Source: Acidobacteriaceae bacterium
GTDB taxonomy: Bacteria; Acidobacteriota; Terriglobia; Terriglobales; Acidobacteriaceae
Length of the DNA: 32,712 bases
NCBI GenBank assembly: GCA_003131315.1
Contig: PKUV01000154.1
Location: 137,171-169,882, forward strand
Direction: 5' to 3'
The notes below the pieces were generated by a model, which did not search any database, was not told the DNA's origin, and saw nothing but the letters and a program-made list of their open reading frames with translations. Below are positions 17,773 through 24,516 of the stretch, piece after piece. The first letter of the stretch is position 1; every line of letters begins with the position of its first letter. Made by a program: the position numbers and the translations under genes.

Positions 17773-18237
17773 ATGGAAGATTCTTCCCCATCCTCAGAGC
17801 AGCCGCCGCAGTCGTGTAACTTCGACGCGGAGAAGCTCGATCTCAAGCTCAGCGTGACGCTTTCCGCCGACCGCAATGCCGTGGACCCGGTCGTGAGAAG
17901 CGTTATGAATGTGGTGCGGGAAATGAAATGCGCTCCGGGACACGAAGACGACATCGAACTCGCGTTGACCGAAGCCCTGGCCAATGCCGTCGTGCATGGA
18001 GCGAAAAACGATCCGTCCAAAATTATCGAATGCGACGTGGCCTGCGACGACGAGCGGGGCATCCTGATCGTGGTGCGCGATCCCGGCACCGGTTTTGATC
18101 CCGCCAAGATTGCCGATCCCTGCCATGGTGAGAACATCTATTCAAATCACGGCCGTGGCATTTACCTGATCAATCAGTTGATGGACGAAGTCCAGTTTCA
18201 CAAGAACGGGACTGAGATTCACATGCTGAAACGCTGA
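17773..18237 (+). CDS. RsbW-like anti-sigma factor / histidine-kinase-type ATPase
   Basis: A 154-residue single-domain GHKL ATPase. It has the N-box ELALTEALANAVVHG (62-76), the G1 box DPGTGF (103-108) and the GRGIYLINQL lid region (127-136), with no histidine phosphoacceptor domain. RsbW/SpoIIAB-type proteins hold a sigma factor or phosphorylate an antagonist; neither an anti-anti-sigma gene nor a sigma gene lies next to it, so its partner is unknown. It stands alone between era and the convergent ntrX. No Shine-Dalgarno is visible at the ATG; the assignment of family is secure, the partner is not. Confidence 0.85.
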   Translation: MEDSSPSSEQPPQSCNFDAEKLDLKLSVTLSADRNAVDPVVRSVMNVVREMKCAPGHEDDIELALTEALANAVVHGAKNDPSKIIECDVACDDERGILIVVRDPGTGFDPAKIADPCHGENIYSNHGRGIYLINQLMDEVQFHKNGTEIHMLKR

Positions 18238-18242
18238 TCTCT

Positions 18243-18279
18243 GTTCGCTGTTCGCCTTTCTGTTTTGCGAACAGCGAAC
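18243..18279. terminator. 13-bp inverted repeat between convergent genes (GTTCGC family)
   Basis: GTTCGCTGTTCGC (18243-18255) and GCGAACAGCGAAC (18267-18279) are exact reverse complements around an 11-nt loop, placed between the stops of the RsbW-like gene and ntrX. Position suits a bidirectional terminator, although T-runs are short. It belongs to the GTTCGCTATTCGC family, also found at 22074, 26241 and 28868. Confidence 0.55.
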
Positions 18280-18308
18280 GACGAATAGCGAAGGACGAAC
18301 AGCGAGCC

Positions 18309-19664
18309 CTACTCCTTCGCCGCAATTCCCAAACTCTTCATCTTGCGATACAGGTGGCTGCGCTCCAGCCCGAGAACTTCCGCGGTGCGGCTGACGTTGC
18401 CATGATTCTCGTCCAGCTTTTTGAGAATGTAGTCGCGCTCATAGGCCGCCCGCGCCTGGTGCAGCGTGGAACCCTCGCTGCCCGCGACCCTTCGACTGCC
18501 GTCACGGTGCACCAGTGGCGGAAGATGCTTGCGTTCAAATCGTGAGGTGGTGGGATTCATGATCACGATGCGCTCGATCACATTGCGCAACTCGCGGACG
18601 TTCCCCGGCCAGGCATAGCGCATCAGGACGTCGATCGCATCGTCGGTGATCTCTCTTGGACGCCGGCCGTAGGCCGAGGCAAATTCTTTCAGAAAATGTC
18701 GCGCAAACAACGGGATGTCTTCCTTGCGTTCGCGCAGCGGTGGCACCACAAACGGAATCACATTCAGACGGTAAAAAAGATCCTCGCGGAAATTGCCCTT
18801 AGCGATTTCTTCCTCCAGGTCTTTATTAGTGGAAGCAATCACGCGCACGTCCACGGTGACGGGGTCGTCGCTTCCCACCGGGATGAACCGCTGTTGTTCC
18901 AGGGTGCGCAAGACTTTGGACTGCGTCTTCAGACTCATGTCGCCGACTTCATCCAGAAACAAAGTTCCGCGGTCGGCCTTCTGAAACTTGCCTTCCTTGT
19001 CGGTCGTCGCTCCCGGGAACGACGATTTCCGATGCCCGAACAGTTCGCTGTCGATCAGGTCTTCGGGAATCGCGGCGCAGTTCATCTCGACGAACATTTC
19101 ATCTTTGCGAAGGCTTTGCATGTGGATGGCATGCGCGACCAGCTCTTTGCCAGTACCCGATTCGCCGTAGATCAGCACGCGTCCGTTGGTGGGCGCCATC
19201 AGACCAATCTGCTGGCGCAGCGCCTTCATGGGAACGCTGTCGCCGACGATCACGCTCTTCGCCTGCAGTTGCTTCCGCAGATCGAGATTCTCATGACGCA
19301 GCCGCCGTGCGTCGATCGCATTTTTTACCAGGATGAGCGTCTTTTCCAGCGATAGAGGTTTTTCTGCAAAATCGTAGGCGCCCAGCTTGGTGGCGCGCAC
19401 CGCCGTCTCGATCGTCCCGTGGCCCGAGATCATGATGACCTCCGGCGGATCGTCCATCTCGCGGATCCTCTCCAGCACTTCCAACCCATCGATCCCGGTC
19501 AGCCACACATCCAGCAGGATCAGGTCGAAGCTGCTCTTGCGCAACAATTCGAGGCAGTCTTCGCCGCTCGGGCTGACGCTGGTCTTGTAGCCCTCGTCCT
19601 CGAGGATGCCCTGCAAGGATTCGCGGATACTGGATTCGTCATCGACGATGAGGATGTGTGCCAT
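18309..19664 (-). CDS. NtrX-type response regulator with non-canonical sigma-54 loop
   Basis: A 451-residue regulator: receiver domain (VDDE at 8-11, phospho-acceptor D52, K102), AAA+ domain with Walker A GESGTGKE (167-174), Walker B GTLFLDEVGDM, sensor IASTNKDLEE and PWPGNVREL-type motif, and a C-terminal Fis helix-turn-helix (SRTAEVLGLERSHLYRKM). The loop that contacts sigma-54, normally GAFTGA, reads SSFPGA (214-219). This suggests reduced or absent sigma-54 activation and perhaps a repressor or sigma-70-type role, as known for some NtrC relatives. It follows the ntrY-like kinase gene by 121 nt on the same strand and is its likely partner. Confidence 0.9.
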   Translation of the reverse strand: MAHILIVDDESSIRESLQGILEDEGYKTSVSPSGEDCLELLRKSSFDLILLDVWLTGIDGLEVLERIREMDDPPEVIMISGHGTIETAVRATKLGAYDFAEKPLSLEKTLILVKNAIDARRLRHENLDLRKQLQAKSVIVGDSVPMKALRQQIGLMAPTNGRVLIYGESGTGKELVAHAIHMQSLRKDEMFVEMNCAAIPEDLIDSELFGHRKSSFPGATTDKEGKFQKADRGTLFLDEVGDMSLKTQSKVLRTLEQQRFIPVGSDDPVTVDVRVIASTNKDLEEEIAKGNFREDLFYRLNVIPFVVPPLRERKEDIPLFARHFLKEFASAYGRRPREITDDAIDVLMRYAWPGNVRELRNVIERIVIMNPTTSRFERKHLPPLVHRDGSRRVAGSEGSTLHQARAAYERDYILKKLDENHGNVSRTAEVLGLERSHLYRKMKSLGIAAKE

Positions 19665-19700
19665 TGTTTAGCTTGCCTGCGGAGATCGATATTCAATGCC

Positions 19701-19767
19701 CAGCCCCTAAAGGGGCGTTTGATTTCGACGAGCTTACGGTATCGCTAAAGCGATACCCTGATACGAA
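19701..19767. repeat. GCATCGC/CCCCTTTAGGGGC paired-palindrome repeat, copy 3 (inverted)
   Basis: Inverse orientation relative to the copies at 13886 and 17491: GCCCCTAAAGGGGC first, then TATCGCTAAAGCGATA. It fills most of the gap between the ntrY-like and ntrX-like genes and could shape the polycistronic message. Confidence 0.8.
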
Positions 19768-19785
19768 TCACTTGCACACAGGCAG

Positions 19786-22026
19786 CTAGCTTGCCGCCGG
19801 AGTGCTGATAGTTTCAACGGCTACGGGCAGCTCGATAACGAAGCGGCTGCCCACCGGCTTGTTTTCTTCCACGCGGATCGAACCACGATGGTCTTCCACA
19901 ATTCTGCTCACAATGGCCAGACCCAACCCCGTGCCGCGTTGCTTGGTCGAAAAGTACGGCAGGAACAGTCGTTCCTTCAGGTCGCGCGAAACTCCCTGCC
20001 CGGTGTCGGAGACAACCAGTTCGACGGCATCGCGGCTGGCCACCAGCGAAGTTGAAATCGTGATCTCTTTCAGGATCGCGTCCTGCATCGCCTCCGCGGC
20101 GTTATCCACCAGGTTCGCGACCGCGCGCTTGATCGCTTCCGGATCGGCCATCACGGCCGGCAGGTCGTGCGCCAGCTCCGTATGCACCCGAATGCCCTCC
20201 AGCCGTCCGTTGAACATAATGAGCGCTCCTTCCACCAGCGTATTCAAGCTGGCGGGTTGGGGACGGGAGGCGGGAAAACGCGCCAGCACCGAAAATTCGT
20301 CCACCAGCGTGCGCACGGTTTCGACGGCATTCCGGATGGTTTCCGCGCAACTGCGGATCACCTCGAGTGAGGTCGCATCGGGCGCGGTGCTCCGCGTCAA
20401 ATGGCGATGAATGCGCTCGGCGGAAAGCGCGATCGGGGTCAGCGGGTTCTTGATCTCATGCGCCACGCGCCGCGCCACCTCGCGCCAGGCTGCCTGTTTC
20501 TGCGCTCGCAGCAGATCCGACAGGTCTTCGAATACCAGCACGTATCCCAGCCCCTCGGCGGCGTGCCTCAGCGCGGACACGGTTACGGCGACATTCAGCT
20601 GGGATCGGGGCAGGGCAAGCTCCATGTTGGCTGCCGTGATGCCCATACGATCCGCGCGGCGGAGCAGCGGTTCCAGGTCCGCGAGCACATCGGCGGGCAT
20701 CACGTCCCGCAGTGGCAGGTTCACCAAAGACGCCGGGCTCACGTACTCGCTCCGCTCCAGGTAAAACATGCGGGAGAAAGCGGCGTTCGCCAGCGTCACA
20801 CGGCGCGCTGCGTCAATCGAAATCACTCCGGTCGGAATGCTCTCCAGGACCGTTTCGATGTACCGGCGTCTTCTTTCCAGCGCCTCGTTGGCGGCGCCCA
20901 CATCGCGACTGGAGGCTTCGATCTGGTACCGGCTGGATTCGAGCTGTTCCGCCATGCTGTTGAAAGACTGCACCAGTTCGGCCAGTTCGTCGGTGGCGCG
21001 AATATCGACGCGGTAGTCCAGTTGCCCTTTGGAGATGGCCTCCGTACCCGCCGCCAGCGCCGCCACGGGACGGTTGACCAACTTCGAAAGCAGGAGCGCG
21101 AGCCAGGTCGAAGCGAACAGCACTACCACCGTTAGCAGCAGCAGAAATCCGATATAAGTCCGCCGAAACAGCTTTCTTTTTGCGGCCAGTTCGATGTAGC
21201 GCCGCTGGCTGTCCTGAATCTGCTTGGCCGTTTCGGCGAATTTTGGCGGAAGAGGCATGGCGACGAGCACAGCACCGTCTTGGAGCGGGGCCGCCGCGAC
21301 AATGTAGTCCGTCTGGCCCCACTGAAAATGGGGGTGCTCTCCGCGCAGGGCCGACTGCACCGGGAACCGATTCTTCATGTCGGTCCACAGCGCTGGAGGG
21401 TTCAGACTGGCTGCCACGTTGCCGTCCACCAGGGCCAGAACGAATCCGCCCTGCAGTGTCGGGATGTGTTCCTGAAGTTCTTCAGTCGTTTCAGAGAAAT
21501 TCTTGCTGGCAAAAGCTCTTCGAAATTCGTCCGACTGTGCGATGGATTGTGCTTCCGAGGCCGCATTCTGGCCCGCGTAATCGTAGAGCAGAGCCGACAT
21601 CGCCGCGGTATCCGCACGCACTTCCTCGACCGGTTGGGAAAACCACTTGTCGATCGAGCGGTTCATCAGCCCGTACGAGAACCAGAACATCGCAATCACG
21701 GGCAAAAACGACAGCAGCAGGCTCACCACTACCAGGCGCGTGCGGAACTTTGAACCGGCCACGCCTTGCCGCCGTTCGGCGTAGAGTTTCAGCAGGTTGC
21801 GTCCGAGAACGACCGTCAGCGCCACGAAGGCAAAGAAGATCAGGCCGCTCAGTCCGGCAAAAAACAGAAGCTCCTGATTGCTGTCGGGGCTGATGAACTT
21901 CAAATTGAACGAGGCCTGCAACACCAGGATCGCGAGCAGCAGAAAGGCGCCGATCGCCAGCGCGATCACGGCCTTCCGGCGGCCGGAGGTCTTGGTTTCG
22001 TCGCGAATTGGATTCGGTGCGGCCAA
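19786..22026 (-). CDS. NtrY-type membrane sensor histidine kinase
   Basis: A 746-residue kinase. Membrane segments lie near 18-40, 52-75, 97-119 and 290-315; an extracytoplasmic sensor region (about 120-288) sits between the third and fourth. A HAMP domain follows (about 315-368), then PAS (about 385-500), the phospho-acceptor H523 in RRVAHEIKNPLTPIALSAER, and the ATPase domain with N-box LVDNAAEAM, G1 DTGQGV and G2 GTGLGLAIV. This is the NtrY architecture. The start is TTG at 22026, 11 nt after a TATAAT on the same strand; no Shine-Dalgarno is seen, suggesting a leaderless message. Partner: the regulator gene downstream. Confidence 0.92.
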   Translation of the reverse strand: MAAPNPIRDETKTSGRRKAVIALAIGAFLLLAILVLQASFNLKFISPDSNQELLFFAGLSGLIFFAFVALTVVLGRNLLKLYAERRQGVAGSKFRTRLVVVSLLLSFLPVIAMFWFSYGLMNRSIDKWFSQPVEEVRADTAAMSALLYDYAGQNAASEAQSIAQSDEFRRAFASKNFSETTEELQEHIPTLQGGFVLALVDGNVAASLNPPALWTDMKNRFPVQSALRGEHPHFQWGQTDYIVAAAPLQDGAVLVAMPLPPKFAETAKQIQDSQRRYIELAAKRKLFRRTYIGFLLLLTVVVLFASTWLALLLSKLVNRPVAALAAGTEAISKGQLDYRVDIRATDELAELVQSFNSMAEQLESSRYQIEASSRDVGAANEALERRRRYIETVLESIPTGVISIDAARRVTLANAAFSRMFYLERSEYVSPASLVNLPLRDVMPADVLADLEPLLRRADRMGITAANMELALPRSQLNVAVTVSALRHAAEGLGYVLVFEDLSDLLRAQKQAAWREVARRVAHEIKNPLTPIALSAERIHRHLTRSTAPDATSLEVIRSCAETIRNAVETVRTLVDEFSVLARFPASRPQPASLNTLVEGALIMFNGRLEGIRVHTELAHDLPAVMADPEAIKRAVANLVDNAAEAMQDAILKEITISTSLVASRDAVELVVSDTGQGVSRDLKERLFLPYFSTKQRGTGLGLAIVSRIVEDHRGSIRVEENKPVGSRFVIELPVAVETISTPAAS

Positions 22027-22037
22027 GGCGTGATCAC

Positions 22038-22043
22038 ATTATA
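22038..22043 (-). promoter_or_regulatory. -10 element (TATAAT) for the ntrY-like gene
   Basis: A perfect TATAAT on the minus strand, 11 nt from the TTG start. No convincing -35 is present. This resembles the trpC and the two higB starts, where the -10 also lies 8-12 nt from the start codon. Confidence 0.45.
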
Positions 22044-22073
22044 GAACCGTAAGGGAGAGAGTCGTTGGTCGCT

Positions 22074-22130
22074 GTTCGCTATTCGTCGTTCGCTTTTCGC
22101 GGTTTGCCTGGCGGACGACGAATAGCGAAC
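22074..22130. repeat. GTTCGC-family inverted repeat between xylanase and ntrY genes
   Basis: GTTCGCTATTCGTCGTTCGC (22074-22093) pairs with 22111-22130 with one mismatch. Transcription of the xylanase gene from the right would run through it, so it may mark that transcript's end. Confidence 0.65.
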
Positions 22131-22132
22131 GA

Positions 22133-23284
22133 CTAACGCCGTCCTGCCTCCAGTGCATTCCGCAGCGCCTCATACGCAGGCTTGGCCCGATAGTTCCGGT
22201 CAAACGGGAGCGCCGCGCCTTGCGTCTTCTTCGAGTGCGATCCGATCCAAGAATACTTGTCCGTGAAACCCCAGGTCTGGATCGCCGTGCATCCGGGATG
22301 GGACAGACAAGCGGTGGCAATCTGGCGATAGATGTCCGCCTGCAGTTGCAGGTCCACGGCGCGAGGATTGCCGTTCGGATCGACCGGCAGGGCGACGTCC
22401 ATCTCGGTGATGTGGACCTGAACTCCCAGAGCAGTGAAGCGGTTGATATTGGCAGAAATGGACGCGACATCGGCGTGCAGGTTCGCGATGTGCAGCTGAA
22501 ATCCCACGCCATCGATGGGGACGCCGCGCTGCCGGAAATCGCGAACCATGGCATAGATCGCGTCCGACTTGGGGTTCACGGTCTCCGCCTCGGCTTCGTT
22601 GTAAAACAACAGAGCCTGCGGATCGGTTTCATGCGCCCAGCCGAAACAGCGCTCAATATAAGAGAACATCTGCTTCGAGCTTCGAGCTTCGAGCTTCGAG
22701 CCAACATGGTTACTCGAAGCTCGCGGCTCGTAGCCCGCAGCTATGCCGTTTCCCGCGAGGCCGATTCCGGGCTGGTCCCGCCAAATCGTGCTGCGCAGTT
22801 TTCCCGGCTGCAACTCGTCGAACGCCTCATTGACCACGTCCCACGCGAATACCTTCCCCCGGTAATGTCCGACCACGGTCTTAATGTGTTGCTCAAGAAT
22901 CTGAGCAAGCTCCTTGGAAGTGTATTTTCCTTCCGTCAGCCATTTTGGATTCTGCCGGTGCCAGACCAGCGTGTGGCCGCGAACCCTCATGCCGTGCCGG
23001 GTCGCAAAATCCACAATCTGGTCCGCTTGAGAAAAATCGAAAGACTGCCGCTCCGGATGCACCACCTCCCACTTGAGGGCGTCTTCCGGCTCCAGCATGT
23101 TGAACTCGCGAGCGAGCGTGGACGCATATGCCGCCTCGGAAAGTTGCGCCGGCCTCACCGCAGTGCCGATGAGCATTCCAGAACCCTGTGCAGCCTCACG
23201 CAACGACTGCTCTCGGACGCCGGCGCCAAATCCCAGGCAAAAGGCTGCGGTCGCCAAAACAAAAACCAGCGCTCGCCATTTCAT
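22133..23284 (-). CDS. secreted GH10 endo-1,4-beta-xylanase with an in-frame repeat insert
   Basis: GH10 enzymes cut xylan backbones with retention. The 383-residue protein has a signal peptide (about 1-22), HGMRVRGHTLVWHRQNP, the acid/base glutamate in WDVVNEAF (E153), the nucleophile in HITEMDVA (E294), and TWGFTDKYSW near the end. Between GLAGNGIA and YIERCFGWAHETDP there are about 26 extra residues (183-208) encoded by a palindromic CTTCGAGCTTCGAG repeat; the frame is kept. GGGAGGGA lies 5 nt before the ATG. The gene starts 18 nt after the glycosylase gene and may be co-transcribed with it. It is probably functional if the insert forms a surface loop. Confidence 0.93.
   Translation of the reverse strand: MKWRALVFVLATAAFCLGFGAGVREQSLREAAQGSGMLIGTAVRPAQLSEAAYASTLAREFNMLEPEDALKWEVVHPERQSFDFSQADQIVDFATRHGMRVRGHTLVWHRQNPKWLTEGKYTSKELAQILEQHIKTVVGHYRGKVFAWDVVNEAFDELQPGKLRSTIWRDQPGIGLAGNGIAAGYEPRASSNHVGSKLEARSSKQMFSYIERCFGWAHETDPQALLFYNEAEAETVNPKSDAIYAMVRDFRQRGVPIDGVGFQLHIANLHADVASISANINRFTALGVQVHITEMDVALPVDPNGNPRAVDLQLQADIYRQIATACLSHPGCTAIQTWGFTDKYSWIGSHSKKTQGAALPFDRNYRAKPAYEALRNALEAGRR
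22672..22741. repeat. CTTCGAG repeat/palindrome inside the xylanase gene
   Basis: Four tandem CTTCGAG-type units are followed by a 12-nt spacer and the reverse complement CTCGAAGC, then GCGGCTCGTAGCCCGCAGC. The layout matches intergenic palindromes rather than coding DNA, yet it is read in frame in the xylanase. Confidence 0.8.
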
Positions 23285-23302
23285 GTTGTCCCTCCCGCCG
23301 AT

Positions 23303-24118
23303 TCACTTTGCCTCAGGAAGGAACTTCTGCAAAGGACATTGCTCACACCGCGATTGTGACTTTAGGCAGTAAGTCTTGCCTACTCCGACGATCAGCCCGT
23401 GCATTTCGTTGAACACCTGGACCAGCGCAGTGCGCTCGGCTGTGCTCACGCGCGAAGGCCGATGACACGAGCCCCTCGGCCCCACCGCAGTCTTCGCTCC
23501 CCCAGACTCGGTTTCGATTCCCGGGATTCCCTCCGCAGTGGGTGCCCCGTCCAAGCTTTGCTTGGGCGGGGGTGTTCCGGCCAGTGCCTGCTCGAACAGT
23601 TGTCGAATTTCGTCATAGCCGGCCGCGCTGGAAACAATCTGGTGCCGTTCCAGAATGCGCCTTGTGTAAGCGTCCACAACAAAGGCCGGATGATTGCCGG
23701 CATACAACAGAATCGAGTCCGCTGTCTCCGGCCCTACACCATTGAGCGCGAGCAGTTCGGCGCGGAGTTCCGCCGTTGGCCGCGCGAACATCCGCGCCAA
23801 CGACCCGCCATAACGATCGTCGAGAAAACTCACAAATGTTTTCAGCCGCTGCGCTTTTTGCCGGAAGTAGCCCGCCGGGCGAATCAATTGCTCAAGCTCA
23901 GGCTGAGGCGCGCGGCGTATCCCGCGGATCGTCAGAAGCCGCGCTTTCCGAAGGTTGCCGAACGCCTTCTCCACGTTCGTCCACGAAGTGTTCTGCGTTA
24001 AATATGCCCCAACAATCACCTCAAAGCGCGATTGTGCCGGCCACCAGTGCTGGCGTCCCCAGGCGGAAAACAACGTGTGGTAGTAAGCGCGGATCGCGTC
24101 GTGTTTGTTTTCGCTCAT
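23303..24118 (-). CDS. endonuclease III-related HhH-GPD DNA glycosylase
   Basis: A base-excision glycosylase of the endonuclease III superfamily. Visible are VGAYLTQNTSWTNVEKA, the helix-hairpin-helix LNGVGPETADSILLYA (125-140), and the catalytic aspartate in FVVDAYTRRI (D149). The lysine of true EndoIII (GVGRKTA) is replaced by Glu (E131), as in the MagIII-like 'endonuclease III-related' branch, so a monofunctional glycosylase is more likely than an AP lyase. The iron-sulfur motif has only three cysteines (C251, C258, C261); the fourth position is Leu. About 50 residues (182-231) between FEQALAG and LVQVFNEMHGLIV look inserted and include a GCAGTGGGTGCCCC-type repeat. The xylanase gene follows after 18 nt. 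Confidence 0.85.
   Translation of the reverse strand: MSENKHDAIRAYYHTLFSAWGRQHWWPAQSRFEVIVGAYLTQNTSWTNVEKAFGNLRKARLLTIRGIRRAPQPELEQLIRPAGYFRQKAQRLKTFVSFLDDRYGGSLARMFARPTAELRAELLALNGVGPETADSILLYAGNHPAFVVDAYTRRILERHQIVSSAAGYDEIRQLFEQALAGTPPPKQSLDGAPTAEGIPGIETESGGAKTAVGPRGSCHRPSRVSTAERTALVQVFNEMHGLIVGVGKTYCLKSQSRCEQCPLQKFLPEAK
23535..23575. repeat. GCAGTGGGTGCCCC palindromic element inside the glycosylase gene
   Basis: GCAGTGGGTGCCCC followed by an imperfect CCGTCCAAGC-TTT-GCTTGGGCGG hairpin matches the layout of the core of the composite elements near rho (GCAGTGGGTGCCCCATCC plus hairpin plus GGGTGGG). Here it lies within coding sequence and keeps the frame. Confidence 0.7.
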
Positions 24119-24173
24119 GGCGCGCGCAGGTTGGAGACCATTGCCACCATTCTAGCCGCGAGCCCAGAACCTA

Positions 24174-24268
24174 AACCACAGAGGGCACAGGGGTGCACAG
24201 GGGAATTCTTTTTCAATTTAAGCCCGGAACCAAGGGTTCCCCAGTGCTCCTCCGTGTCCTCTGTGGTT
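24174..24268. repeat. inverted CCACAGAGG...CCTCTGTGG repeat upstream of pilB
   Basis: CCACAGAGGGCACAGG (24174-) and CCTCTGTGG (about 24258-24266) are inverted copies of the CCTCTGTGGT family, also found at 15979-16008. They lie in the 398-nt divergent gap between the glycosylase and pilB genes. Confidence 0.6.
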
Positions 24269-24332
24269 AGAGCAGTCGCGCACCGAAGAACATGGTCTGC
24301 CGCTTTGTGATCCTCGTCACAAGGCGATTTTC

Positions 24333-24474
24333 TGGCACAAATGCCGCCAATAGCGGGCACAAACCGGACCTCCCGCGAAGTACAGGTACCTAAGTTACTT
24401 TTTCGGAATGCCCATTGGGTTGACAATTTGTGTCAGTGCGGAAGCACCCTCGCTGATTCCCCCGGAAATCAGCG
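24333..24474 (+). promoter_or_regulatory. possible regulatory region of pilB
   Basis: TGGCACA (24333-24339) with GC at 24346-24347 gives the GG-N10-GC spacing of a sigma-54 promoter, but the -12 part reads CCGC rather than TTGC, so it is weak. Further on, TGACA-ATTTG-TGTCA (24421-24435) is a small operator-like palindrome, and CGCTGATT/AATCAGCG (24451-24458 with 24467-24474) is a leader hairpin. A link to the PilSR pair encoded downstream is only a suggestion. Confidence 0.3.
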
Positions 24475-24516
24475 GCTTCGCATTGACCCCGGAGTTCGCG
24501 GGAATACAGGAGAGAT

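Noticed and set aside
22672-22741. CTTCGAG run as a simple microsatellite
   Set aside because: The inverted copy on the other side of the spacer and its link to GCGGCTCGTAGCC make it a palindromic element rather than a plain slippage repeat.
24300-24516. c-di-GMP riboswitch in the pilB leader
   Set aside because: Considered because PilB has an MshEN-like domain, but the conserved GEMM core sequences are absent and only one simple hairpin is seen.
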